Shown piece by piece: positions 49,400 to 60,670 of a DNA stretch of 64,000 nt (position 1 is its first letter; each line of letters begins with the position of its first letter). This DNA comes from Gautieria morchelliformis (lineage: Eukaryota; Basidiomycota; Agaricomycetes; Gomphales; Gomphaceae). The position numbers and the translations under genes are program-made. The stretch lies in assembly GCA_015179125.1 (NCBI GenBank), contig WHVA01000467.1, forward strand, positions 1 to 64,000. Reading direction: 5' to 3'. Below the pieces are notes generated by a model. It was not told where the DNA came from. It ran no database searches and worked only from the letters and a program-made list of their open reading frames with translations.

Positions 49400-50085
49400 G
49401 GATACAGCAAGAACTGCACTGGTAGCGCTTCACATTCTAAGGCATGAATACAAGTCAGACCTTCTCATACAAATATTCTCATTTCCAGGCAAGATCAATG
49501 ACGAGGCTGTGCTCACGTCCATGCGTGACCTGGGTGCCACACATCATGAAGTGTGCATCTCGTATTGAGTCAGTTCAAACAAGCTGAACAGTGTCACTAG
49601 CTTGCAGGCCTACAAAAAGACTCTGGGGCATGGAAGAATTTCCACCTCAAGGCAGCTGCAATTATAGCCTCAACATTTGCAGAAGTTTTGTATCTCGATA
49701 GTGACAACATCTCATTACAAGATCCAGCTTATTGGTTTGACGAGCCAGTATATAAGACCAGCAGAGATGCAGTCTTTTGGCCAGATTATAACAAAGACCC
49801 ACTAGTGTCAATATGTAACTGACCATAAGACTTAATTAAGCAGACAATCCTGTTTGGCGCATATTAGGCAAGACATGCAACTATGGTGAATGGCCAGTCA
49901 AGTCTGCACAGATGTTGATCAACAAATGTGGGAACAATGGCCTCAACCTGGCTACTTTGCATGTTGCAGCCCATATGCAGGCTGATCATGACTTTTGGTT
50001 TTTACTCACTAGTGGGGATAAAGACAAGCCCCTCTGCATTGCATCCACAAAGTGCCATGCTCAAACATGCTGAGATCAAGCTTTG
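49400..50085 (+). pseudogene. Decayed alpha-1,3-mannosyltransferase of GT71 (MNN1-like) type
   Basis: Plus-strand frames, broken by stops, encode HEYKSDLLIQIFSFPGKI (49450-49500) and KAAAIIASTFAEVLYLDSDN (about 49640-49700, with the DSD of a DxD-type metal site). DPAYWFDEPVYKTSRDAVFW and PDYNKDP follow, then after a stop and shift NPVWRILGKTC, and QMLINKC and HMQADHDFWFL (to about 50015). The order matches the catalytic domain of fungal GT71 Golgi mannosyltransferases. Stops near 49556, 49815 and 50070 and the shift near 49845 show it is dead. N- and C-terminal parts were not found. It converges on the NACHT-WD40 gene. Confidence 0.75.
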
Positions 50086-50286
50086 TGGACCCCTTCGCAA
50101 TGACAGCGGTATTCGCTGGCCACCACAAACCTAACTGAGACCAGGGTGGTATCCAGATTAAAAGTTCTGAGGGCGAGTTTAGTAACCAGCCATTTGCGAG
50201 CCATGAGTCGTTTCGAAACCCAGGCCCCGTAGCTGTGCAAAGGATATTAGCACATTTTGTCATGTTCCAAGAAATGAAGATAACAG

Positions 50287-53200
50287 CTACTGACTAGCCT
50301 GACCTGCGAATGGTGCTGAAATGAGCTCCCCGGTGTCTGCATCCCACACACGGATCGTCTTGTCATCAGACCCGGAGACGATGCGCTTGCCGTCGTGCGA
50401 GAACGCCACCGACGTGACCCAGTCGGTGTGGCCTTCGAATGGTGCTGAAATGGCCTCCCCGGTGCCTGCATTCCACACATGGATCGTCTTGTCATAAGAC
50501 CCGGAGACGATGTGCTTGCCGTCGTGCGAGAACGCCACCGACGTCACCCAGTCGGTGTGGCCTTCAAATGGTGCTAAAATGGCCTCCCCGGTGTCTGCAT
50601 TCCACACACGGATTGTCTTGTCATAAGACCCGGAGACGATGCGCTTGCCGTCGTGCGAGAACGCCACCGACGTGATGCAGTCGGTGTGGCCTTCGAATGG
50701 TGCTGAAATGGCCTCCCCGGTGTCTGCATTCCACACACGGATCGTCTTATCACCAGACCCGGAGACGATGCGCTTGCCATCATGCGAGAATGCTACCGAG
50801 CTGACGCAGTCGGTGTGGCCTTCAAATGGTGCTGAAATGGCCTCCCCTGTGTCTGCATTCCACACACGGATCGTCTTGTCATAAGACCCGGAGACGATGC
50901 GCTTGCCGTCGTACGAGAACGCCACCGACGTCACCCAGTCGGTGTGGCCTTCGAATGGTGCTGAAATGGTCTCCCCGGTGTCTACATTCCACACACGGAT
51001 CGTCTTGTCATCAGACCCGGAGACGATGCGCTTGCCGTCGTGCGAGAACGCCACCGACATGATGCAGTCGGTGTGGCCTTCGAATGGTGCTGAAATGGCC
51101 TCCCCGGTGTCTGCATTCCACACACGGATCGTCTTATCACCAGACCCGGAGACGATGCGCTTGCCATCATGCGAGAATGCTACCGAGCTGACGCAGTCGG
51201 TGTGGCCTTCAAATGGTGCTGAAATGGCCTCCCCTGTGTCTGCATTCCACACACGGATCGTCTTGTCATAAGACCCGGAGACGATGCGCTTGCCGTCGTG
51301 CGAGAACGCCACCGACCTGACCCAGTCGGTGTGGCCTTTGAATGGTGCTGAAATGGCCTCCCCGGTGTCTGCATTCCATACACGGATCGTCTCGTCATTA
51401 GACCCGGAGACGATGCACTTGCCATCGTGCGAGAACGCCACCGACGTGACAATGTGGATGTGGCCTTCGAATGGTGCTGAAATGGCCTCCCCGGTGTCTA
51501 CATTCCACACACGGATCGTCTTGTCACGAGACCCGGAGGCGATGCGCTCGCCGTCGTGTGAGAACGCCACCGACGTCACCCAGTCGGTGTGGCCTTCAAA
51601 TGGTGCTGAACTGGCCTCCCCGGTGTCTGCATTCCACACACGGATTGTCTTGTCATCAGACCCGGAGACGATGCGCTTGCTGTCGTGCGAGAACGCCACC
51701 GACCTGACCCAGTCGGTGTGGCCTTCGAATGGTGCTGAACTGGCTTCCCCAGTGTCTGCATTCCACACACGGATTGTCTTGTCACGAGACCCGGAGACGA
51801 TGCGCTTGCCGTCGTGCGAGAACGCTACCGACATGACGTAGTCGGTGTGGCCTACCAAGACGTTTTCAATAGCTGGCCACACCTTTAGTTTCCCTATCTC
51901 TATGCGGAGTAGCCTTGGAAAGTCTGGGAGGTAGGTCTGCGACACTATGGAACTTTCAGGTGCAAGCGGGAGCGCCGACACATAGAGATGAGGAGTGCTC
52001 TCCGAGATTACGCTCCAGAAAGTAGCAACGAACTTGCGGGTATCCCATACGAATGCTGTAATGTCATTATCCTGAAGTTCATCAGACTCACGTCAGATCT
52101 CATAACAACTCGGGCACTCACCGGACTCCAGTCCATTATTGACCAGAGCGCTGCTGAAGCATCGGGTACCTGCTTGATCAGACTCAAAACTTCAAGCCAG
52201 TAGAGTAGCTTAGTTTCGAAAAACTCTTTGACCTTTGCACCTATACCCGGCGTAAAGGTGGTGGCGCGAACATGGTCCGCCCAAAAACGGCAAGAGTAGG
52301 AAAGTTGTGAGGATATATACTGCTTGGTCCGTATCTCCAAGTCGACGACATCGTCGTTGCGCAGATGTGAAGTTTCAAGCTGACATATGTTGAAACAAAG
52401 TTCATCCTTCATCACGCGCAAGCATGAGAGCACAAGGCGGTCATGGGGTAAAGATGTATCGATGTAGTATGATCCACTGCGGTTGGGATCTGTCAAGAAG
52501 TCACGAAAAGACATGTGCAGCAGGCTGATTGGGTCAGATTCTTGAGTAGGAAGGCTCAGCAGAGAGCCCATGGGTTCAACTATAGCAGGAACCTTGGCGC
52601 CGGACTTGTCTCCGTTGCACAGCTTCTGCAGGCTAGACATCGGGAGCGGTTCTCTGGCAGCCAGCATGCAGCCCATTACCAACCCAAAGCGACGCTTGAC
52701 AACGTCTGTCAAGTCATCTCCATCCCCGAATATTCGCTGGAGAATACCAAAATATAACATATCCATCCCACGGAGGCCCTCTCCTAAAAGTTCACCTAGT
52801 TGCTCAACAGGATCGTGACCATACTTCCCATCGCCTTTGACAAACCGACACGCAGTGGACGCCCATTGAAAGTGGCCTTCAGATTTGTCGACTAATAATC
52901 GACACCAGCCATCGTTCGGCCATTTGCGCTCAAGGTCCGTAATGTCACCCAGCTCGTCTTTCACAAAGCGGGCGACGGCATTGGCCGGGTTCGGGTCCAT
53001 ATCCTTTAAGGACCTGGAAAGCACGTGTTTCTTCCCAAGAAGGGCATCCTGGATGTCTTTTTCGGCACGGGAAGTGACAAGAAGACGGAAATTAGACGGT
53101 AGTTGTGCTGCTTCGTTGCCCAGGACAGACAAGAGAGCCCTGCGAGATTCCCGGTCTCCGCTCTCATCCAATGCATCGATAACGATCACGGTCGGTCCAA

Positions 53201-54534
53201 CGGCCGTGAGGTTCCGGGCGGGGTCTAGAATGAACTTTTGGAACTGCTCACGAGGTGCGCGTGTGGTCCGAAGTGATTTGTCCTCCCCGACCACTTTCAG
53301 CAACGATGCTTTTCGTGCGGGATCCTGATTAGCCAGATCAATGGCAATCGTGCTAAAGACATTGTCGGGGGATGGCTGTGCCTGAAGAGCGCGGTCAAAA
53401 AAGTACGACGAACCGAGACGTTTGATGTTATTAAATCGCTTAGCGACCTCATGGGCGATAGCAGACTTGCCGGCACCCGCAACGTCGTGCAAGAAAAATA
53501 TGCGCGGGGTCTCTTCGCTCTTCTGGTTGGCCCAATCCCAGATCTCCGCAATCACTGTCTCCCGGGTATCCCGAAGACATCCTTTTTCAAGATCGAACCT
53601 GGCACCGTTTGCATAGGGCATGTCAATCAGCAGAAATTCCCTAGCTGGTTGCAACGTATATTAGGCTCGGGAACGGCCTCAAATCGGAAAACTCACATAG
53701 GTCGCCGACGACATCCAGAACACGTAGGACAGTGATTTCAGTATGAATGACGGCATGTTCTTGTAACGCCAACCTGAGTTTATTGAACGTTTCCTGGCAC
53801 TGTTTGACCTTGCTGTCGACATCTGAAATTAGATTCTTCGCGGTTCTTTTCCCTGAACAAAGGTCATCAGGCGTGGCCACCTGACAGTGGGTCCAACATA
53901 CCGAAATTCTTGTCCTTGCCATAGTCGATGATGAAGTGAGCACACTCTAACGTCTGTTGCGCCAAGGATATGATAATTGGCTCTTGCGATTCAACTTTCT
54001 TCAACGGCTCTGCCCAGCCGACGAACGCATAGGCGTCTCCCATAGCTTTCACCAGCTCAACGATTCTATTGTCCCGGTCCCTCTGAGCAATGACCGTCTG
54101 GCCAGACGTCAGATATGTCTAATCAGCGGGCGCATGAGATAGATCGACCTTTGGCACACTAGATAGGATAGACCATGCCATTTTCGCGTAAGGATGTACC
54201 TAGAATCAAGCCAACCGTGTACATGAGATGACCTGGGAGACCGCTGGCATTTGAACCATACCTCAGAGATCCCATCCACGATCTCGGTAAACCGCTTGAT
54301 CTTGTCCAAGAGTGGATCCCAATCCGCCATTATCGGGATGACAGTATTATTGGTGGTGGAAACGATGCCGTCGATCACATTCTCTGCATCAATCATTCGG
54401 GACGGGGCGAGGTTCATACTATCGGCGACCTCTTTCGCTTCCCTCAGTGCTTCCTTCAATTGACCTTCCGGCGCCTCGTCGGACGTCCCGAGAGAAGTGA
54501 TGGTGAATTCTATGTCAGTGTGAGCATAGTGCAT
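50287..54534 (-). CDS. NACHT-WD40 NLR-like (STAND) protein
   Basis: Six exons fit: 54534-54262, 54199-about 54149, 54118-53902, 53852-53697, 53644-52122 and 52071-50287. The introns are 54200-54261, about 54119-54148 (or to 54157), 53853-53901, 53645-53696 and 52072-52121. The total divides by three, about 1330 residues. Order: N-terminal helical domain (HTEITVLRVLDVVGDL), NACHT NTPase with Walker A DVAGAGKSA (about 53485-53460), Walker B VIVIDALDES (about 53185-53155) and LVTSRAEKD sensor region, a helical linker, DTRKFVATF and HLYVSALPLAP, then 12 WD40 units of 43 residues. Known relatives (HET-D/HET-E, NWD genes) control non-self recognition and cell death. That role here is inference. A weak point is the very short second intron. 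Confidence 0.88.
50305..51852 (-). repeat. Twelve 129-bp WD40 coding repeats
   Basis: The 12 units show very high DNA identity. Units 5-7 (about 50950-51340) and 8-10 (about 50563-50950) share diagnostic changes at a 387-bp offset, such as the GCTACCGAGCTGACGCAG block near 50800 and 51180, so a three-unit block was duplicated recently. Differences concentrate in GHTD-x-x-x-S and the residue after SGS. Confidence 0.92.
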
Positions 54535-56073
54535 GTTCCCTTTATTATCGCATTTAAGCAGTTTACGAGAAACGACCGCTGTGTTCGATGATTACGCGTG
54601 CATTCCGTCGATGAGCGCAAACGACTGACCCCCTGTTGCTCCTTCCGCAAGCAGTAACTCAAGGGTTTCCTTTGCACCCCCAACGTACTCTTCATTACGA
54701 ATTGTATGATGCCTGTAGACCTCGATTCCTAATACGGAACCCCCGTGCAAGTCTTCGCTGGGCATGGATTTAAGATCGCGTGAGGATGATAACCTTGGAA
54801 TTAAACGAACAAACAGAATGTCTTATTCCACGAGGGATCATTGCCTCTCGCAGCTACGGGAGTCTTCTTGATATTCTCATCGACAAAGAGTTTCACGTAG
54901 TATTTGCCAGGACGTTTGTCGAACAGTCCGATATGGGGATGGTGATGGCATTTCAAGTCTGTTGTCGATCGTCAAAAGTCAGTATACGATAGAAAGCACA
55001 AACGAAAGAGTCTTTCCTGCAACTTTGACCGCGCTTATTGCTGCCGGAATACTTCGGGATGGAGAGTCAAGGATTGGCTAACTAGAGAAGTTATCGTGGA
55101 CTTACGGTACTGCACCCTCATCGTTGCTATTACCGCTGTTCATCGTTCGCAGTGTTCGAGGTGGGTGGTAGAGGGGAAAAGACGACCTTCAGACCTCTCA
55201 CGATATAGCGCCTCTGTGGCACGTGTTCCCGGCGTCCATCGCATGGCTCCGTATCGTCTTCGTAAGTACAGCTGGCCTGTGTGAGGCAACGCGGCTACAT
55301 ATCATGTCGTGCCTTGCAGTGAGTGAGCTCCGTACACCCTGGGCAAAGTTTCGTGATCGGTTGTCGCGCATGTGCATCACGTGAGTCGGTTTCCTTTTTG
55401 AGCGACATGCAAAAATAGCCCGGGAGAAGCAGCTTGGTCAGCGGCTGCACAGGCCGATTCAGCACTCTCACATTTCTGGGTATGCCAGTTTTGGCAACTA
55501 ACTTTACCGCCGATTCCTACGAAAGTCGTTGACTTCTGGTTAATTGAGTGGAACCCCCCAAAATCGGCTCTCCTTTTAGTTATTATCAGCAACTTGGGCA
55601 CTGATTTTTCGGTGCGTGTACTTGCCATAAATGCCCGCTGTTGGGTGTCCAGCCTTCGAACAGTTTTTCTCGTCGCTTGGCGCCGGCGTCCCTTTATTCG
55701 CTCGCGCTCTAGGCTGGCACCCCACCCGGGCGTGAGGAGCTCAATTAGTAGTAGTCGGTTCCAGAGGAGCGTGCGTTTCAGAGAAAGATGCTGCGAGAGG
55801 AGGGGCATCTCGATCCAGCAGCGGCCACGTCGATAAATGGACGAATTGAGAGCAGCCATCATCAGTTGAGCTCCCAACGACACTGGTCTTGTGCCCCAGC
55901 AACAGCGCCCGGAGAGTGCTGATCCCGAACCTAGAACGCGCACAGCTATGATTAGTAGCGTTCATCGAGTCTATCATCGCTACTGTAGTACTGGATTTTC
56001 CCATGCGTATTTAAACGACAATGCGAGAAAGTGGAAGGTGGATCGACCTCCATTCCGACGTCGACTTGGTACT
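54535..56073. other. Intergenic region with unassigned ORFs
   Basis: Upstream of the NLR gene. ORFs at 54780-54992 (plus, 70 codons, LLDILIDKEFHVVFARTFVE) and 55377-55943 (minus, 188 codons, basic) have no recognised domain; the minus ORF lies opposite the region preceding the 7-TM gene. Nothing further supported. Confidence 0.3.
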
Positions 56074-57113
56074 ATGGCGTCTTCACTGTTACCCGTTGAC
56101 GCCTGTATATCTGTGCTGCGGCTCCTGGGCTTTGTATCGCTATCTGCGTTGCTGTTCACCATCGTTCTTTCAGACTCGGAGAACATGCGCCGCCACGCTG
56201 TTTTCCTTAATTTCGTGTCGACGTATCTCATGCGTACGTCAGTCGGGCTCTTCACGTACGTGCTTCAAGTGACGCTCTCGATCCACAATTAACTGCTGAG
56301 GCGACTGGGGAAAATGGATGTGGTGAGGTTCATGGCTTTCCCTAAAACCGACCAAACCTGGGGTGTGGCCATCATAATCGATGCTGTGATCAATTGTATG
56401 AGGTTCATGTGAGCATCGAGTTGATCAATAACGCCACTCACTGGCGTCGTCCTTCTGACGGTAATCTTGAATTAACAGCGTGCTGACGGCCACCCTGAAC
56501 CTTGTCATCCATGTATATGTCGTCTGCATGCAGATGAAAGTGTCCCGCTAATGCCTTGTCCAGCTGTGGTTTGAAATGCGAGCTGCTTTCAGCCATGCAC
56601 AGGCATGGACAACGAAGCTACGGACCTTCACACGATGAGACGGCACACCTATCGAGAATTGAGGTCGATTGAATTACGACAAAAGCTTCTAGTCACTCCT
56701 TATTTGATGGGATTAGTCCCCCTTGTGAGTGCTGGGAGCTTTCTTTTCAGCACCCTCGCTGAGTATCCCGTATGTGTCAGTGCGAGCTTTTTGACTTCAC
56801 TCCAAGGGGCTTCCTTTTGCGGTCCAAAGCCATGGACTACGTCTTTCGCTGGTCGTTCTCACGTGCATTTGGGATAGTCAGTTGTTATCCCGATCCGTTT
56901 TCGTGCTAGGCTACGATTAATGGTTTCTTTTTCAGTCCTTTTGGTAGTCATGTTTGTTAGCTATCGTCGTATTTATCGACGCGTCAATATGGGTAGCACC
57001 ATGACCCTCTCTCTGCTGGTGCGCCTCTCTGTGTTCTGTTCGTTTCGACTCCTTTTTGCCGTGTACGTTTTTCTTCGGATCTCTCGAAGAATAAGACTGA
57101 CTGCACGGTGATA
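56074..57113 (+). pseudogene. Probable 7-TM (GPCR-like) membrane protein gene, decayed
   Basis: ATG 56074. Exon 1 to about 56268 encodes SVLRLLGFVSLSALLFTIVL, then RRHAVFLNFVSTYLM, the usual start of fungal 7-TM proteins. Later plus-strand segments fit further helices: AIIIDAVINCM (about 56372-56405), after a 70-bp intron LTATLNLVIHVYVV (about 56480-56521), TPYLMGLVPLVSAGSFLF (about 56696-56750), and FSVLLVVMFVSYRR with STMTLSLLVRLSVFCSF (56931-57050). In-frame stops near 56355 and 56550 and missing loops indicate a pseudogene or unresolved splicing. The order and spacing of the hydrophobic segments support the assignment; the specific receptor class is unknown. Confidence 0.45.
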
Positions 57114-57182
57114 TTTCTCTAAGCATTCTTGTGACGTGGCTTGGCCTGTTTGATACGAACCCAGATTCGAATGCGACTATGA

Positions 57183-57494
57183 TCATGGGAGATATAGTGG
57201 GTATTGGAGAGTCGCTTTGTGAGCGTCACGCAAGCTTTCTAATGTCTTTCGCACACCATTGACGTATGCCCCTTGGCCAAGTCCCGCTCCTCGCGTTCTT
57301 GCTACTTTGTCTGCAGCGCGTAAGCGCTCTTCAATTGCTGTCCTGCTCATGAGGCGGAAATTATTATTGATTCGGTGCAGGACATATTGCAAGTTTGGTT
57401 TCCTTGCATTCATTTCGGTGCAAAACACACCCGCTCCACTCCGAGTCAGGCTGAGTCGAATTGGGCTCTCGATACGGAAGTCCTTGCCATTCAC
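57183..57494 (-). CDS. Hypothetical ORF
   Basis: 103 codons, basic and helix-prone (NNFRLMSRTAIEERLRAADKVARTR). The frame is also open upstream for about 40 bp, so the start may lie farther right. No domain recognised. It is convergent with the 7-TM gene. Confidence 0.3.
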   Translation of the reverse strand: MNGKDFRIESPIRLSLTRSGAGVFCTEMNARKPNLQYVLHRINNNFRLMSRTAIEERLRAADKVARTRGAGLGQGAYVNGVRKTLESLRDAHKATLQYPLYLP

Positions 57495-58634
57495 TAAGAT
57501 GTGGCTCCCATCTGTTACCTCGTCGTTTGGTTGGCGGTATCATCGGAAGCTCATTGTGTATATTAGAGAAAGTGAGTGATTTGCATCAACTGGTCATGCA
57601 TGCTGCCTGATTAATAGTGAGGGTAATATCACTAGTAATTCCCGTAAAGCTCGCGGGCGCAGCGCTCGCGGTGCCACCCGCCTGTGCGCTGTACTGCCCA
57701 AGCTACAGCTGTCAGTGCAGGCCCATACCGTAACAAGAGATCTGCAATCAGGCACTCAGCGCCAACGCTCGTCGACGCTCGCCGCACCACCGCACATATG
57801 GGAGACCGGGCGCTGAACTCGGCGGCCATGTACAGTCACTACAGTGAGTCCGAGTCGCTGACAGGCACTCAGCGCGCACGTCCGCTTGGCCCCACCGGCG
57901 TACGAGCCATATGCTCTGGCGCAACCTGTGTGCCTGGGCATATAAATCATGCTATGCACTGTATCCAGCATGCATGCGAGAAAAGATTGGCACGCGAGCA
58001 GCTTATGTAACACTGTAGAAACAATAGGCGCTGTATACCAGCGCTTTTCAAGCCAACGCCGCTGAGACGCTCCTTTTTGCACTTGCCAGGCGCCCCTTAA
58101 ATTTCAAAAGCTAAGGTACTGATCCTAGGCTTGGATTAGGACTTGTACCAAGGTACAAAAATTTCAATGTACACAAAATGAAATACAATTTATTTGCATA
58201 CACAAGAAGTGAAAGTAAGCGGCCGTTTACCTACTAGTATTAACCTCGTCGTCTACCGCATCAACAAACGCTGTAAGTGAATGAAAATAAAAATAAAAAC
58301 AAATCTTGTCGATGATCCCTCATTCGCTCCCACGTCGAACTCGGCCCACGACGCATTTGCTACCGATGCAATCACGTGGGGGCGAGTGCGGCTCCGGAGG
58401 GCGAGCGCGGGAGTTCGAGTCCAGGTCCGGAGGGTGAGCTCGGGAAGAGCGAGGGAGTGTGAGGGGGAGTGCGGCATTGCGAGTCCGGGAGTCCGGGGAG
58501 TGGGAGTGGGAGTACAATGCGAGTGCAACGGGAGTTTGACAGCGTGTGGGCATGCGAGTGAGCATGCTTTGTTACGCGATCGACGCGAGGCGTATGAAAT
58601 GCAAATATACGCAGTGCACCCTTGGCCTCCCCAG
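57495..58634. other. Non-coding stretch with short repeats
   Basis: It contains direct repeats CAGGCACTCAGCGC (57749 and 57861), a 16-bp palindrome TTGTACCAAGGTACAA (58143-58158), and a segment at 58300-58370 that duplicates the end of the neighbouring gene (TCGAACTCGGCC against TTGAACTCGGCC near 58720), reading CVVGRVRRGSEWG on the minus strand. Its ORFs look like by-products of GC content. Confidence 0.4.
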
Positions 58635-59460
58635 CTAGTCTTCATCATCCACGGGGTCAACGAACACTGTGCGAGCAAAGTCGCCACTTCGGTCGATAGT
58701 CCCCCACTCGTTCCCGCGTTGAACTCGGCCGACCACGCACTCCACTGTACGGAGATCAATTGCTATCGGCGTGGTGGTATTTGAATATGTCGTAACCTCG
58801 CACGTAGCGTCCCGTCCTCCAGTCGAACAAGGAATCACGACCGCGAGTAAGAAGCGGGTAGGTTCCGCGAGGTTGAGCGTGCGTGACGCCGGGAGTTCAA
58901 GGTCGAGAATACAGTCCAGCTGTCCGTAAAAAATCTGACGGCGTTGTGGCGGTTGATCGTGGCCACGATGGTTATTGGCAACCATGAGTGTGTACTGATT
59001 ATTGAGAAACTAAATTAGTCTCAAGTAACCTCAAAGAATGAATAGATGAGACGCACCCGGATAAATGAGGAGTCACGAATTGATAGCGCTTGAGCAAGAC
59101 TTACTGCACAACGTGCTCGTATTTTATCTCCACCGTTTGCAATGCGGACCTTCCCCCATCGTGTCATAGTGAGGGGAATCAGGTTCCTGATCTCTGCGGC
59201 ATCCCGATCGTAGATCCAAGCAAAGTATAAAGATATGCGCCGTCGCAGATCCTGATCTGGTTGGAAGTTTTGCTTACGAGGGGAACGCAGTATAGTGCTT
59301 GGGACTTTTGTACCATGGAAAGAATTAGCTGACAATAGACAAGTTGAACCAGTGTTTACTCACAAGCTTCGTATTGCTCCTCAGTGGCTGTAAGTAGTGC
59401 AGCTTGCACCCGCTTCCGGTGACGTTCACGTTGAACTCGTCCCAGCGCCTTGGTGCAAGA
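58635..59460 (-). CDS. Repeat-associated hypothetical protein (C-terminal part)
   Basis: Minus-strand exons: VQRERHRKRVQAALLTATEE (about 59440-59370); ISLYFAWIYDRDAAEIRNL, then WGKVRIANGGDKIRA (59230-59080); and, after an intron of about 65 bp (GTGCGTC ... ATCAG, about 58995-59058) that gives RDSSFIR/YTLMV, RRQIFYGQLDCILDL, GGRDATCEVTTYS, VVGRVQRGNEWG and IDRSGDFARTVFV, ending at 58635. This pattern is familiar from many unannotated, multi-copy Agaricomycete ORFs, often near transposons; no biochemical function is known to me. The N-terminus is not resolved. Confidence 0.5.
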
Positions 59461-59650
59461 GGGCACACAGAGGCACGGTTCCTTGCCCGCCATGGAGGAT
59501 GGTCCTGGTGTGGGATTAGAACGAGAACGCACTTCTGGGATTAGAACGCACTTACCTCTTACAGAATTTTCGAGCCCCGGAGTGAGTCAACCAGTTGTCC
59601 TGCATGCGGGACTAGAAAAAATTGCTATTGTCATTTTGACTTCCGCAGAG

Positions 59651-59659
59651 TTATATAAG
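59651..59659 (+). promoter_or_regulatory. TATA box TTATATAAG with CT-rich leader
   Basis: TTATATAAG lies 89 bp upstream of the ATG at 59748 and is followed by a pyrimidine-rich stretch (59666-59735), the usual arrangement of a strong basidiomycete promoter. Confidence 0.5.
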
Positions 59660-59747
59660 CACGTTCTTTCGCCCTCTCAATCACCAAACCAACCTCTCAC
59701 CTTCATCACCTTCCTCGCTCCCCATACCTACATCTGGTGAAAAACAA

Positions 59748-60261
59748 ATGTCATCCAGCTCATGCTCGTATTCCTCAGAACAGGTCGAGAGTGCGTATGC
59801 CAATCTCTTCGCGCCCCCCCACCTAATTTCCCTTTGTAGACCTTATGAAGGCGCTAGCCTCCAAAGGCCTTGGGCCTGATGATATTATCAAATAATTATC
59901 TAACGGTGAGCCCTTTCAATGTGCATATATTATTTATATATTATTTATAATTGGTCCTTCAGGCTCTGGGACCTCACCTCGGGCTAGTGCGAAAGCTGGA
60001 CTCTCATCACCACCAGACGACAGCACCTTTACCGACCGCTCATTTTCGGAGCTTATCCCCTCTCTCCGTCAAAGCTCCTCTTCCAATCCCCATTTCAAGC
60101 CGATCCGTGTGCCTCCTCCCCACATAACTATACAGAAGGTGCCGAAGGTAAACCTTTCATATTAATGAGATCTCCTTTCTGACATTTTTTCAGGCCTCAT
60201 CTTCCACCGCTCTCTCTGCGCCCGCTGTAAGGAAGTCCAAGCGGCAGGACATACCGGCCCC
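59748..60261 (+). pseudogene. Ser-rich multi-exon gene with premature stop
   Basis: Exons 59748-59790, 59840-59905, 59963-60147 and 60194-about 60261 are joined by introns of 49, 57 and 46 bp with good GT/AG ends. The frame is kept at each joint (MSSSSCSYSSEQVE, LMKALASKGLGPDDIIK, SGTSPRASAKAGLSSP, HITIQKVPKASSS) except for a TAA at 59893-59895, where CAA would keep it open. Later exons may extend to 60670 (LNSLLASIPSTFND). No domain recognised. Either a recent pseudogene or alternative splicing. Confidence 0.45.
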
Positions 60262-60670
60262 AGGTTATCCATGTGCCGCATCCTCTTGTATGTTTGCTCA
60301 CCTTCGTTCTCCTCTGCACAGCCCGATACCGCGACTAAGTCAGCCGTCTCATCGTATTCCCATGCCTCTTTCGTGCAGCCAAGCTCGTCACTCATGCTTT
60401 ATGCTTCCCACAGTGGTTCACTCTCACAGCCTCTCCCTGCCGTATCCACTCCCTGTTGCCCCTTCATCGCATTTCGATATCTTTCATCGCTCTCGATTGC
60501 TGACGCATTCTCGTTTTCTGCCACACGCGACTTGCTTTCGATATATTCCCTGCACATACCACTTACCTAGATGCCAAGCTCGCTCTCCCCATCTCAATTC
60601 CCTACTCGCTTCGATTCCCAGCACGTTCAACGATGCGCTCGACTCTGCACGCTACTATGGGTCCTCATGA

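Noticed and set aside
50439..51841. Long plus-strand ORFs across the WD40 repeats (up to 185 codons).
   Set aside because: They are the complement of the 129-bp WD40 units; the open frames repeat with the unit and no start or intron context supports them.
58101..58170. Palindromic stretch around TTGTACCAAGGTACAA as a transposon end or operator.
   Set aside because: No matching partner repeat or TSD was found within the window.
58400..58440. GAGTTCGAGTCC as the T-arm of a tRNA gene.
   Set aside because: No matching acceptor, D or anticodon arms could be folded around it.
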